Assembly: GCF_900103325.1 (NCBI RefSeq)
Contig: NZ_FMXM01000004.1
Coordinates: 1-64,000, forward strand
Length of the DNA: 64,000 nucleotides
Direction: 5' to 3'
Source: Mesorhizobium qingshengii
Lineage (GTDB): Bacteria; Pseudomonadota; Alphaproteobacteria; Rhizobiales; Rhizobiaceae
Under the pieces are notes generated by a model. That model searched no databases, had not been told where the DNA came from, and saw only the letters and a list, made by a program, of their open reading frames with translations. Shown here piece after piece: positions 25,643 through 34,326 of this stretch. The position numbers and the translations under genes are program-made. Within the stretch, counting starts at the first letter, position 1. Each line of letters opens with the position of its first letter.

Positions 25643-26580
25643 AGCCCGTCAAAGTCGACGGATCGGCCAGCGGAAGGCGGATCGCGCTGGTGACTGGCGG
25701 CACCGACGGCATCGGCAAGGCGATCGCGTTGGTCCTGGCCAAAGCGGGCGTGGACGTCATCATCATTGGGAGCATTGGCGAAAAGGGCACCGCCGTCGCC
25801 AACGAATTGCAAGCTGCGTCCGGTGACTGCCACGTCGAGTTTCTGCAGGCTGACCTTAGCCTCATGTCGAATGTCGATGCGCTTGCAGCACAGGTCTCAG
25901 CACGTTGGCCACGACTGCACTATTTGGTACTTTGCGCGGGCGTCATGTGCGGCCGGTACACACGGACAGCGGAAGGAATTGAGACGAATTTCGCCCTCAA
26001 CTATCTGAGCCGCTTCGCTTTGACCGAGGCCCTGCTTCCGTGTCTCGTTGCTAGCGGGGACAGCGATGACGTCTCCAGGATCCTGGTCATTGGAGGCGCC
26101 GCGCAAAACGGCAAGATCCAATACGAAGACGTCAATCTGACGAAGCGATTTGGTATCCTACGCGTCGTGTCGCAGTTCTGCGAGGCGAACGACGAGTTCG
26201 TCCTTGAACTATCACGCCGAATAGCGGCGGCCCACTCGTCATCGCACGTCACTGTCACCGGCCTCAAAGTCGGTGTTGTACGCACCGGAATCCGGCGGCA
26301 ATTCCCACTGTGGATGAAGTTGTTGGTGCCGCTGCTCGACCCATTCTTGTCTAGGTCGCCAAAACAGATTGCCGCTTCCGCGTTGCACCTTCTGCTCGGT
26401 CCGAAATTTGAGGGCGAAACCGGTGCATTGTTTCTCCACATCAAGCACTTCAAAAGACTTCAGCCGGGACGGCACACAAGCGATCCCGCGCAAGGACAAA
26501 AATTGTGGGATTTCAGCCGACGCCTTATTGCTCAAGCTCGGACGGTCAACGCGAACTGTGTGCCCTGTACCAACTGCTAA
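25639..26580 (+). CDS. Short-chain dehydrogenase
   Basis: 313 residues. VTGGTDGIGKAIALVLAKAG motif, then LCAGVMCGRYTRTAEGIETN (NAG-like position) and the aligned catalytic region around GGAAQNGKI. The expected Tyr-x3-Lys pair is not obvious: the stretch after GGAAQ has no clear YxxxK, so catalysis may be impaired or use another arrangement. GTG start overlapping the preceding TGA. Last gene of the redox/dehalogenase cluster. Confidence 0.7.
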   Translation: MKPVKVDGSASGRRIALVTGGTDGIGKAIALVLAKAGVDVIIIGSIGEKGTAVANELQAASGDCHVEFLQADLSLMSNVDALAAQVSARWPRLHYLVLCAGVMCGRYTRTAEGIETNFALNYLSRFALTEALLPCLVASGDSDDVSRILVIGGAAQNGKIQYEDVNLTKRFGILRVVSQFCEANDEFVLELSRRIAAAHSSSHVTVTGLKVGVVRTGIRRQFPLWMKLLVPLLDPFLSRSPKQIAASALHLLLGPKFEGETGALFLHIKHFKRLQPGRHTSDPAQGQKLWDFSRRLIAQARTVNANCVPCTNC

Positions 26581-26915
26581 CTGGTATTCCGGCCATCATT
26601 GAGGTTCGGCAGGCGAGGATGCTCCACGGCAGAAAATATGCACAAATACGTCCAGGCGGTGGTGACAACCGAACGAGTTGCCGCAAGCTGGGCATGACGG
26701 AAGCAGGCCTCAGATGATTTGCAGGCCTTGGCGGCGCAGATTAGATGAACCAGGGCGAGATCGCCGAGATGAACAGCCCGGCCGAATTCTTCTTGTACCC
26801 GCGTTAGCGTAGCAAGCAGTTCCTTGCCTAGATCCTGAAGTAGCCGGCCCTGTCCCGCGGGCTGATTGCCCCTGTCGGACGAGCGAGCGAATGCCGCCTC
26901 CTCACACCTGCCCAC
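26577..26915 (-). CDS. Possible hypothetical protein (112 aa)
   Basis: GTG-initiated frame overlapping the methyltransferase 3' end by 14 bp, in the same direction. Cys-containing middle (LICAAKACKSSEACFRHAQ). No strong RBS and no family, so this may be spurious; it otherwise fills the gap 26581-26901, in which nothing else is seen. Confidence 0.25.
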   Translation of the reverse strand: MGRCEEAAFARSSDRGNQPAGQGRLLQDLGKELLATLTRVQEEFGRAVHLGDLALVHLICAAKACKSSEACFRHAQLAATRSVVTTAWTYLCIFSAVEHPRLPNLNDGRNTS

Positions 26916-27780
26916 CCTTGCCGGGCGTCGCGCGAATATAGTTCAGGTTCGTGGTTCCGACCGCGCCGATGTCTTCAACCTTGAACCGGTGCTCGCTGAG
27001 CAGCGCGGCGATCGCCCGCATGTCGATATGGCCATGTCGATGAAGTCTCGGCAGCCAGTGGGATCTGCGCCCTGGCCCGCCGAAATCAATGAGGAGCAGC
27101 CGACCTCCCGGTTTCAGCACGCGGCCGGCTTCACGGACAAATTCCGACCGAACGGGCTTCGATAGATGATGCAGCATCAGCGTGCCGATGACGATGTCGA
27201 ACTGCGCATCGCCGAAGGGAAGTGCCTGCGCCGTGGCGTTGACGAAATTGAGGTCAAGGCTGGCGCGTCCTGCCTTGGCGCGCGCTCGCTCGATCATTTC
27301 GGCTGAGGCATCTACGCCGGCGACGCGTCCGCTCGGGCCGACTTGTCGCTTCGCCGCAATGGCCAATGTTCCCGTTCCGCAAGCGACGTCGAGCACTGAC
27401 TCGCCAGGCCAGAGGTTTGCCAGGCACAGCATGGCCTCGCGGAAACGGTTCTCGCGACCGAAGGTCAGCGCGCGCACCAGAAGGTCATAAACCAGCGCCC
27501 GGTGCAGGACGATGCCGATGCCCCTGTAGGCGGCGCCATGCGCTCCGCCGCCGCCGAACGCCTTGTGACGCAACCCGCCCCACAGGGCCACGACCACGAC
27601 CGCGGCAAGGACGAGACCGTGGAGGGCTGCCGTCCAGGTGCCGACCTCGATGTAGCCCATGCCCAGTTTGGCCAGCACCAGTAGACCCGCGACCAGCGTG
27701 AACTTGGCGAGCAGGACCAGCACGATGGCGCGCTTTCGGGAATGCATTCCGTTGCCGGCATTATGATCGGATGAGTGCAT
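26902..27780 (-). CDS. SAM-dependent methyltransferase with N-terminal membrane segments
   Basis: 292 residues. Two hydrophobic helices near the N-terminus (IVLVLLAKFTLVAGLLVLA; LHGLVLAAVVVVALWGG), then class I methyltransferase motifs: VLDVACGTGTLAIAAKR (motif I, ~residue 125), AGVDASAEMIERA, and IVIGTLMLHHL. UbiE/Methyltransf_11-like. Start at ATG 27780 after aagga. Divergent from a TetR regulator at 27926, which probably controls it. Substrate unknown; membrane-linked small lipophilic acceptors are possible. Confidence 0.78.
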   Translation of the reverse strand: MHSSDHNAGNGMHSRKRAIVLVLLAKFTLVAGLLVLAKLGMGYIEVGTWTAALHGLVLAAVVVVALWGGLRHKAFGGGGAHGAAYRGIGIVLHRALVYDLLVRALTFGRENRFREAMLCLANLWPGESVLDVACGTGTLAIAAKRQVGPSGRVAGVDASAEMIERARAKAGRASLDLNFVNATAQALPFGDAQFDIVIGTLMLHHLSKPVRSEFVREAGRVLKPGGRLLLIDFGGPGRRSHWLPRLHRHGHIDMRAIAALLSEHRFKVEDIGAVGTTNLNYIRATPGKGGQV

Positions 27781-27925
27781 GCTCAGTGTCCTTCCGCTCC
27801 GTTGTGAGGTGCTCAAACATCATTGAGCTTCTGGACGCGGCGTATCATACTGGACACAACGTCCGAAATCGATGTTGCCGGACAGTAAGGCGCCGACTGC
27901 CCAGAACCGGGCACATGGAGGATCT

Positions 27926-28519
27926 ATGACCATGAAAATCGAGCGAGCGGGCGACACAGGCACAATCGACCGTCGCGTCGCGCGGACCCGCGCCCTGCTG
28001 CAGGATGCCATCATCGCACTGATCCCGGAGCGCGGCTATGCGGCAATTACGGTCGACGACATTTGCCGCAAGGCGAATGTCGGCAGGTCGACCTTCTATA
28101 CCCACTACACCGACAAAGACGCCCTGCGTAGCGCCACACTCGAGGCGCATCTCCGTTCGCTGAGCCGCGAGCAGCTGTCGAAGGAAGAGCGAACGGGAAG
28201 CCGGGTGTTCGATTTCAGCCTACCGATGTTCGAGCACGCGCAGGCGTTTCGCTCACTTCACCACGCGCTGCTTGCGAGCAGCGGCGACACCATCCATGAC
28301 CAGATGCGCCAGCGTATCCAGCGTGCCGTTCGCGCGGAGCTTTCCGGAAAGCGGGTCGGCGAAGCCGGCGTCCCCATCGAATTCGCCGTCCAGTTCATCG
28401 CCGGCGCATTCCTTGCAGTGCTGGCCTGGTGGCTTCCCAGCGACATGAAACTTTCGCCCGCACACGTCGATGAGCTGTTCCAGAAGATGGCGGGACAGGC
28501 CATCGGCGCTCGAGGATAA
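27926..28519 (+). CDS. TetR-family transcriptional regulator
   Basis: 197 residues. N-terminal HTH (TRALLQDAIIALIPERGYAA, ITVDDICRKANVGRSTFYTHY) and a helical ligand domain (FAVQFIAGAFLAVLAWW). Of the two nearby ATGs the first at 27926 has tggagga upstream. Divergent from the methyltransferase gene with 145 bp between, the typical setting of a local repressor. The effector domain resembles the TetR_C_14-type group. Confidence 0.82.
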   Translation: MTMKIERAGDTGTIDRRVARTRALLQDAIIALIPERGYAAITVDDICRKANVGRSTFYTHYTDKDALRSATLEAHLRSLSREQLSKEERTGSRVFDFSLPMFEHAQAFRSLHHALLASSGDTIHDQMRQRIQRAVRAELSGKRVGEAGVPIEFAVQFIAGAFLAVLAWWLPSDMKLSPAHVDELFQKMAGQAIGARG

Positions 28520-28617
28520 CAGGGCTGAGCCCAGAACTCCTTGCATCGAAGTCCAGATAATCGTTACAAATCAGTAATTTAACCATCATGCTCAAGGCAC
28601 TTGGCTTATTGCTATAT

Positions 28618-28652
28618 GAAACTATCGCGTATTTCAGATACGCGATAGTTTC
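28618..28652. promoter_or_regulatory. Perfect 15-bp inverted repeat upstream of the HipA-type gene
   Basis: Arms GAAACTATCGCGTAT / ATACGCGATAGTTTC with a 5-nt TTCAG spacer. No T-run follows, so an operator is more likely than a terminator. A related, degenerate copy in reverse orientation lies at 28684. Confidence 0.7.
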
Positions 28653-28683
28653 TTAGAGGATTGAAATCTCGAAGAAAATCTGT

Positions 28684-28714
28684 AACTTTCCCGTATCTGA
28701 AATGCGCGAAAGTT
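28684..28714. promoter_or_regulatory. Second, related inverted repeat upstream of the HipA-type gene
   Basis: Outer arms AACTTTC / GAAAGTT; reversed, it aligns with the repeat at 28618 through the shared core TTTCAGATACG. Together they look like paired operator sites for autoregulation. Confidence 0.6.
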
Positions 28715-28720
28715 GCATGC

Positions 28721-30562
28721 ATGCCCCTCCATCTCGTCGGCGAAAACATCGATAAAATGCGCGCTCACCGCCAGGCCGAGGCCGGCAAGCTCGTCCAGCT
28801 GATGCGCGGCATCTATGTCAATGCCGACGACGACATAGACCAGACGGTGCGGACCCATGCGGTACGCATCGCCAAATACCTCTATCCGAACGCCTACCTG
28901 TCCGCCGCCAGCGCCGTACTGCTTGGCCCCATGCGCGATGGCCGCCTGTTCCTGACCGGCCGCCGCGCGCAGCGGCAGCGCATCAGGGCGCTCGAAATCA
29001 TACAGAACAAAGCACCGGACCATCCATCCGTCGCGCAGGCGACTGTCGGCGACGACATGGGCGAACTGCGCGTGGACGTTTCTTCTCTGCGGCAGCGTTT
29101 CCTAGAAGCCTTCCGCATCCGTAGCGAACATGCCGCCTCGTTCGACGAAACGATGAAAGAAGGAATCGCAGCGCGACTGATTGAAGAATACGGCAGTCCG
29201 GAGGGTGCCGCCGATGCGGTGTTCAAACTTGCCCGTGACAATGACTGGCTTCATGAAGGGAGCGCCGCCGAACGCTTCCTCAAACGGAAGCCGGCTGCCC
29301 CCGCCGCCGTCGCAAACCAGGCCGCGCTCGACCTGATGGTGGCGTGGCACGGCGCGCCGATCGGTAACCTGGTGCATGATGGCTTCGAATGGCGATGGCA
29401 GGCGTCCGAACCGGGCGGTCCGCCGCTCGTGCGCCAGACCACGCCCGGCAGATTGCCTCCCTTCATTGAATCGCTGTTGCCGGAAGGCTGGCTGAACCGG
29501 GTGCTGAACAGCCCGGATGAACGCACGGAACTGCGCACCGGCAAGCGGTACATGTCGAACATCACGATCGTAGAGCGGGCAAGCGAGTTGGCGGCCCTGC
29601 CGGCTGATGTTCTGCTCACAAGGCTGCACAGCTTCACGGCGGATCACGAGTTCACCGGGATCTATGTCGGTCCCGGCCGCGGCGACATCCAGGATACGTT
29701 CGAACAGAACCTGGCGCGCATGTTCGCCACTGGCGCAACTCCGCGCCTTTCAGGTGTGCAGATCAAGGCGCCGATGTTCCTCAATGCCGACGGCACCCTG
29801 ATGCCGAGTACAGACAAGCCGTTCACGCATATTCTGAAGCCGGCCGGTACGTCGGGATTCGAGGCGCTGCCCGCAATCGAATGGCAATCCATGGAACTCG
29901 GCCGCGCGGTCGGATTCACCGTGCCTGCCATTGCACTCGTTACCATGCCGGATGGCATGCCGCACGCCCTGGCTGTTGAACGGTTCGATATCCGCACCAG
30001 CCTTGATGACGTGCGTCGTCTGGCGCTGGAGGACATGACGTCAGTCCTGGGCGTGCGGGCGGAAGACAAATACACAGGCACCATGGAACGGATTGCCGGC
30101 GCACTGCGCCCCCTCTCGACCGACTCAGACGCGGACCTGCTGCTGCTTTTAAGGCGGGCACTATTCGCGTGGCTGATCGCCGATGGCGACATGCATCTGA
30201 AGAACATGGCCGTGCTGAAAATCGCGGAGCCAGGCAGAGGAGATTTTAGCTCCGTTCGCATGGCGCCGCTTTACGACGCGGTGTCAACACGGGTATTTCC
30301 GAATCTGCAGCATGACCACATGGCGCTCAAAATCACCGGCAAAGACGAACGCCTGAAGAGAGCGGATTTCAAGCGTTTTGCGGCGACGGCGGGTATTCCG
30401 GCGGCGGTTGCGGATACGGCCATGGATGAACTGGCAGCAGCGCTTGCGCGCGGCCTGGACGACCTCACGCTGCCGGCGCCGCTGACCGGTGGATCGACGG
30501 GCGCTGAACGGGCGGCGAAGATGCGAGAGATTGTCCGCGAACGCCTGGATACGTTTCAATAG
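28721..30562 (+). CDS. HipA-family Ser/Thr kinase fused to an AbiEi-like N-terminal domain
   Basis: 613 residues from ATG 28721. Residues ~1-190 look like an AbiEi-type antitoxin/regulator (AGKLVQLMRGIYVNADD, THAVRIAKYLYPNAYLSAASAVLL). Residues ~200-600 are a HipA kinase: PPFIESLLPEGWL, GVQIKAPMF, THILKP, catalytic loop ADGDMHLKNM, LYDAVS. HipA toxins phosphorylate cellular targets (GltX in E. coli) and are normally held by HipB. No HipB-like HTH gene is adjacent, so the fused N-terminus may supply DNA binding or neutralisation. Start unsure: a TTG at 28661 would extend the protein through the second palindrome. Confidence 0.78.
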   Translation: MPLHLVGENIDKMRAHRQAEAGKLVQLMRGIYVNADDDIDQTVRTHAVRIAKYLYPNAYLSAASAVLLGPMRDGRLFLTGRRAQRQRIRALEIIQNKAPDHPSVAQATVGDDMGELRVDVSSLRQRFLEAFRIRSEHAASFDETMKEGIAARLIEEYGSPEGAADAVFKLARDNDWLHEGSAAERFLKRKPAAPAAVANQAALDLMVAWHGAPIGNLVHDGFEWRWQASEPGGPPLVRQTTPGRLPPFIESLLPEGWLNRVLNSPDERTELRTGKRYMSNITIVERASELAALPADVLLTRLHSFTADHEFTGIYVGPGRGDIQDTFEQNLARMFATGATPRLSGVQIKAPMFLNADGTLMPSTDKPFTHILKPAGTSGFEALPAIEWQSMELGRAVGFTVPAIALVTMPDGMPHALAVERFDIRTSLDDVRRLALEDMTSVLGVRAEDKYTGTMERIAGALRPLSTDSDADLLLLLRRALFAWLIADGDMHLKNMAVLKIAEPGRGDFSSVRMAPLYDAVSTRVFPNLQHDHMALKITGKDERLKRADFKRFAATAGIPAAVADTAMDELAAALARGLDDLTLPAPLTGGSTGAERAAKMREIVRERLDTFQ

Positions 30563-30723
30563 CGTCGAGCGCGTTTTGCAGTTGGTGCCTAAACGGAAGG
30601 CTCTCTTCCCGTGTCCGGCGTACGGAGTTCCTTGGGGACTCGCAAGATGCGCCGGTAGATCCGCAAAGACCCATCGGGCAGGTCATTCAGCGCCCTGTTC
30701 ATGAGATAATCCTGCAGCTGTCG
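30563..30723. other. Intergenic, nothing certain
   Basis: 160 bp between the HipA-type gene and the transposase remnant. On the minus strand a 37-codon frame from an ATG near 30700 (MNRALNDLPDGSLRIYRRIL) has no RBS support. Confidence 0.3.
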
Positions 30724-31211
30724 TCAGTCTCTGTCCCGCCGTGTGCCGTCCAGCATCGCCGCCGCCATGGCGACGCTGCTGTGGCCCGCTCGCCTTTGGC
30801 TACGAAGGCAGAGCTGGACTGCCTCGGCCGCATTTTTGAAATGCCTCGGAAAGCGGCGGTTGTAGCGGCTGTCGATAAAGATCGCGTCCACGGCCGTCTT
30901 CATGTTGTCGGAGATGCCGCGCGTGCAGGCGCCGCGGAAGGAGCTGAATGCCCGCTCATGGGGTTGGATACCATCTCCCGCGTTTCGCGCGGATAGGCCC
31001 GCACGAGGAACATATGGCGGTGGGAAAGCCGCGTGTGCGCAAGCTTCACCGTTACCGTCACGCCATCGAGCAGAACGATCTCGTGGCTCCAGTCGAACTG
31101 GTAGGCCTCGCCTGCCGCAAGGGGCAACCGATGTAGGCTTCGTTCGCGGCGCCGCCGCAATCCGACTCCAAGCATGCCGCCAAGGCCACAACTCCTGCTT
31201 GTCACGAGCAA
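30724..31211 (-). pseudogene. IS21-family transposase (istA) remnant, frameshifted
   Basis: Minus-strand reading gives GEAYQFDWSHEIVLLDGVTV (the first catalytic Asp region of the rve/DDE domain), VTVKLAHTRLSHRHMFLVRA and YPRETREMV, then shifts frame near 30965 to HERAFSSFRGACTRGISDNM and KTAVDAIF (second Asp segment). After YNRRF the homology is lost. The N-terminal HTH, C-terminus and the helper istB are absent. Confidence 0.75.
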
Positions 31212-31218
31212 TCACAGC

Positions 31219-31238
31219 GATTATGTTGCAACATAATC
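31219..31238. promoter_or_regulatory. 20-bp perfect palindrome, TGTTGCAACA-type operator 1
   Basis: GATTATGTTGCAACATAATC, fully self-complementary. Its core recurs at 31351, 40776 and, with one change, at 39994. Lies in the AT-rich leader of the first orphan response regulator. Confidence 0.65.
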
Positions 31239-31350
31239 AAAAGGTAAAATCTGACATTTAGACAAATCGACAAAAACCTCGGAGCGGAGAAGCCTAAATC
31301 AACTTATTAGTCACATCTAACGAAAGTCGCCAGCCATTCTATTTCTGGTT

Positions 31351-31360
31351 TGTTGCAACA
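31351..31360. promoter_or_regulatory. TGTTGCAACA-type operator 2
   Basis: TTTGTTGCAACATTATG context, 60 bp before the chosen start of the orphan response regulator. Confidence 0.6.
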
Positions 31361-31419
31361 TTATGGTGACGTCGAGAGAATTAATTCGAGGCGTCTCGTC
31401 AACTGTGAGTCTAATCGGT

Positions 31420-32136
31420 ATGAGACCTTGCATCCTCGTTTGCTCTGCCGACGCCAGTTATTATCTGCTTATCAGCTATATCCTCGAAAACGAGGGATTT
31501 TCCTGCCTGCCCGCCCGCGATTGCGCAACGGCGCTAGAACTCTTGCTGCAACAATCCTTCGCGGCTGTGCTGCTAGACTGCAACGACAATCTGTGTTGTG
31601 GGCCCGACGCAATCGATCGCATGTGTCAGGCAAGCAAGGAACGGTCAATTCCGCTCGTTGCGGTGTTGCCTGCGGGCAATGAGGGTCGGTATCTCGAACT
31701 CCTGAAGGCTGGCGTCACTCACATCTTTGTATCACCCCATCCGCCGGCGCAGATTGTCCACGTCTTGCGCCAGCTGGCTGCAATGGGCGAACAGTTGGTC
31801 CCGCCGGGCCTTGGCGAGACTGGGCTGATTTGGGGAAAGCTCGAACTCTTTCCGAGACAGCACCGTGTGCGTTACGACGGAAACGATGTCGTCCTTGGGC
31901 CGATACAGTTCAAGCTACTGGCGACAATGATGCTGGAACCTGGGCGCATTTTCAGCCGCGACGAATTCATCCACGCGGCATGGCCACCCAACATCCACGT
32001 CGAACCGCGGACCGTCGACGTGCATATGGGCCGGTTGCGCGATGCGTTGCGGAAGGCAGCCGGCCGAGATGTCATCCGTACGGTGCGTGCGGCGGGCTAC
32101 GGACTCGAGAACCCGCTCGAGCAGATGGGCGCCTAG
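31420..32136 (+). CDS. Orphan OmpR-type response regulator with a degenerate receiver
   Basis: 238 residues. Receiver-like domain (MRPCILVCSADASYYLLISY; phospho-acceptor-like Asp in AAVLLDCND) lacking the conserved Lys of strand 5 (FVSPHPP instead of xKPx), then an OmpR/PhoB winged helix (DVVLGPIQFKLLATMMLEPGRIFSRDE; RTVDVHMGRLRDAL; IRTVRAAGYGLE). No kinase gene nearby. Start chosen by alignment with the paralogue at 44736; an ATG at 31363 would add 19 residues. It leads the oxoamine synthase/GNAT pair and is preceded by two TGTTGCAACA sites. Confidence 0.75.
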   Translation: MRPCILVCSADASYYLLISYILENEGFSCLPARDCATALELLLQQSFAAVLLDCNDNLCCGPDAIDRMCQASKERSIPLVAVLPAGNEGRYLELLKAGVTHIFVSPHPPAQIVHVLRQLAAMGEQLVPPGLGETGLIWGKLELFPRQHRVRYDGNDVVLGPIQFKLLATMMLEPGRIFSRDEFIHAAWPPNIHVEPRTVDVHMGRLRDALRKAAGRDVIRTVRAAGYGLENPLEQMGA

Positions 32137-32326
32137 CGGCATCGAGCTCGAATGCGGCTCGCCGGTAAGGCGGTCATCAAAGTTTGTCGCAAAATTGTTT
32201 CCGGCTTTATGGAATTTCACCGGCCATTTGCCGACTATCCCGGACGACGAGACATGGCGCGGATCTGATTTCCCTTTCATCGGACCCTGCCGTTTGACAC
32301 GCCGCGTCGAGCGCTGGAGGAATTCG
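32137..32326. other. Leader of the oxoamine synthase gene
   Basis: 190 bp without a gene of its own, with a clear Shine-Dalgarno (ctggagg) 6 nt before the ATG at 32327. A longer in-frame reading from 32042 would overlap the regulator and is not favoured. Confidence 0.4.
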
Positions 32327-33637
32327 ATGGTCAGTCAGTCTGTCGGACAAATTGCCAAGAGCGACAAGCGCGCGAGCCGGAACACAAAGAGCCTCATCGA
32401 CAAAGCGAGCAGTCATTTCGCCACTGCGCGCCTGGCGGGGCTAATGGCAGTGTATGCTCGTCCATTGCCGGGGCGAGGCGTGGCAATCAGCACAGGCCCG
32501 AACAAGGAACAGCCGGTGGTCGACTTCGTCCGCTGCTCCTATCTTGGCCTGGACAACCATCCGAAGATCGTTGGTGGTGCGCTTGAAGCCATCGAGCGCT
32601 ACGGCACACTACACTGGTCATGCGCGCGCACCCGTCTCAATTTCGGTTTAATCGGCGAACTGGAAGAAAACCTGTCGGACCTCTTCGACGCGCACGTCAT
32701 TGTCTACACAACGGTGCTAGCCGCCAACATGGGCGCACTTCCAATCTTGGCTTCCGGGCACCTTACCGGGGGCAAGAAGCCGGTGATGGTTTTTGACCAG
32801 TTGGCGCATGCGTCATTGGCGTTTCACAAGGGAACGATCGCCGAAGAAACCGAAGTCGTGACGATCCCACACAATGACATGCAGGCACTCGAGACTATCT
32901 GCCGCGACAAAGCCACCGTCGCCTATATCTGTGACGGCGTCTATTCGATGGGTGGCGGCGCCCCCATCGCCGATCTGCTGGCCCTGCAGGAGAACTACGG
33001 ACTTTTCCTCTATATCGACGATGCCCACGGAATCTCGATTTTCGGCCGCAACGGCGAAGGCTACGCACGCTCTCAGATCAGAGGGCCGCTTGGGGATCGC
33101 ACCATCATCGCGACCTCACTCGGAAAGGGCTTCGGCGCATCCGGCGGGTTGCTCATGCTGGGAACCTCGCGACAAGAAGAACTGTTTCGCAGCTTCGCCA
33201 TCGCACACGCCTTTTCGGCCTCGCCGAATGTTGCGGCAATTGGTGCGGCACTTGCGTCGGCCGAACTGCATCGCACTCCCGAATTGCATCGCCTGCAATC
33301 GACACTTCAGAACAGATTGCAGCTGTTTGATGGAGTGTTTGAAACGAGCGGGGCCGGGAGCAAACTCCCGATTCGCTTAGTCACCATTGGCGACGAACTG
33401 GTCTCGATTGGAGCGGCTCGCGCCATTCTCGACCGCGGCTTCTATGTATCGGCCGTTTTCTTTCCGACTGTTCGCAGAGGCGAATCCGGCTTGCGCATTT
33501 GTCCCACCGCTGGACATTTTCCCGAAGACATCGAGCGCCTGGGCGAGGCGCTTGTCGAGATTGTCCCAACTGACGAAGCCCCAGAGCCGCCGACATCGCC
33601 TGCCGCGAAAACCACCAAGGCTGGAGGAGGTCGTTGA
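32327..33637 (+). CDS. PLP-dependent alpha-oxoamine synthase-like enzyme
   Basis: 436 residues, fold type I aminotransferase of the AOS group (8-amino-7-oxononanoate synthase, serine palmitoyltransferase, 5-aminolevulinate synthase, CqsA/LqsA). Seen: DFVRCSYLGLDNHPKI, YGTLHWSCARTRLNFG, YTTVLAANMGALPIL, PLP-ring contacts YIDDAHGISIFG and the Schiff-base Lys in ATSLGKGFGASGG. AOS enzymes condense an amino acid with an acyl thioester. The long N- and C-terminal extensions and the lack of bio or sphingolipid neighbours argue against a biotin role. The stop overlaps the GNAT start. Confidence 0.78.
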   Translation: MVSQSVGQIAKSDKRASRNTKSLIDKASSHFATARLAGLMAVYARPLPGRGVAISTGPNKEQPVVDFVRCSYLGLDNHPKIVGGALEAIERYGTLHWSCARTRLNFGLIGELEENLSDLFDAHVIVYTTVLAANMGALPILASGHLTGGKKPVMVFDQLAHASLAFHKGTIAEETEVVTIPHNDMQALETICRDKATVAYICDGVYSMGGGAPIADLLALQENYGLFLYIDDAHGISIFGRNGEGYARSQIRGPLGDRTIIATSLGKGFGASGGLLMLGTSRQEELFRSFAIAHAFSASPNVAAIGAALASAELHRTPELHRLQSTLQNRLQLFDGVFETSGAGSKLPIRLVTIGDELVSIGAARAILDRGFYVSAVFFPTVRRGESGLRICPTAGHFPEDIERLGEALVEIVPTDEAPEPPTSPAAKTTKAGGGR

Positions 33638-34158
33638 GAGTTCTGGAAACGGACCGGCTCTTTCTGCGCCCTCTTCAGGCCTCGGATGCGAGTGCGTTGT
33701 TTCAGCTTCACTGCGATCCGCTTGTCGTTCGGCTTACAACCGACGGTCAGCCGATGACCCGGGACCAGTCAGACGAGCGCCTCGACCTTTATCTGCGCGA
33801 GGCGAGAGATTTTGGACTGGGGTTCTTTGCCGTCTTCGAGAAGCAGCCAAACGGTGATCTTCTGTTCGCGGGACGATGCGGCCTGCGCAGCTTCAAAAAT
33901 GACGCTGTCGAAATCGGCTATTGCTTCTCTGAACGCGCTTCGGGGCGTGGCCTGGCGACTGAATCGGCCGGACTGATGATTGCCGACGCTTTTGGCAGGT
34001 TGGGTTGCCAAAAGCTGGTCGGATTGGTGCGCCCTGCCAATCAGCAATCGCAAAAGGTCCTCAGGAAGCTTGGGTTCACGCAAAACGGCATGATCTGTTG
34101 TCGCAACGTCAACTACCGCAGTTTCGAACGGAACAATGGCGAGACGGGACGTCTATGA
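33634..34158 (+). CDS. GNAT N-acetyltransferase (RimJ/RimL type)
   Basis: 174 residues beginning with MRVLETDRLFLRPLQASDAS, then the acetyl-CoA site region EIGYCFSERASGRGLATESA (R/Q-x-x-G-x-G/A-like) and VRPANQQSQKVLRKLGF. TTG start overlapping the TGA of the oxoamine synthase gene, with ggaggagg ahead, so the two are translationally coupled. It may acetylate the amino group of the AOS product or a protein. No further neighbour in this direction. Confidence 0.8.
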   Translation: MRVLETDRLFLRPLQASDASALFQLHCDPLVVRLTTDGQPMTRDQSDERLDLYLREARDFGLGFFAVFEKQPNGDLLFAGRCGLRSFKNDAVEIGYCFSERASGRGLATESAGLMIADAFGRLGCQKLVGLVRPANQQSQKVLRKLGFTQNGMICCRNVNYRSFERNNGETGRL

Positions 34159-34326
34159 GGTTCGCCCCATCCCCGCGAACGGCCATCCAGTATCTTCCGA
34201 CCCGAGAACCGAGGTTCTTTGCAAGTGAAGTCCCAGTAGCGCGGTCGCGATTTCATCACTTGGTCCATTCAGAGCGTTCGCTTGATGTTCGATGCACTCG
34301 CTTGTCGTTCAAAAAGAGCGGGCGCA
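34159..34326. other. Convergent intergenic region, nothing recognised
   Basis: 168 bp between the GNAT (plus) and the M81 hydrolase (minus) 3' ends. No clear terminator stem plus T-run was found. Confidence 0.35.

Noticed and set aside
28618..28652. Perfect hairpin considered as a rho-independent terminator for the TetR gene
   Set aside because: No T-run follows on either strand, and a related copy lies just downstream next to the kinase start, which fits operators better.
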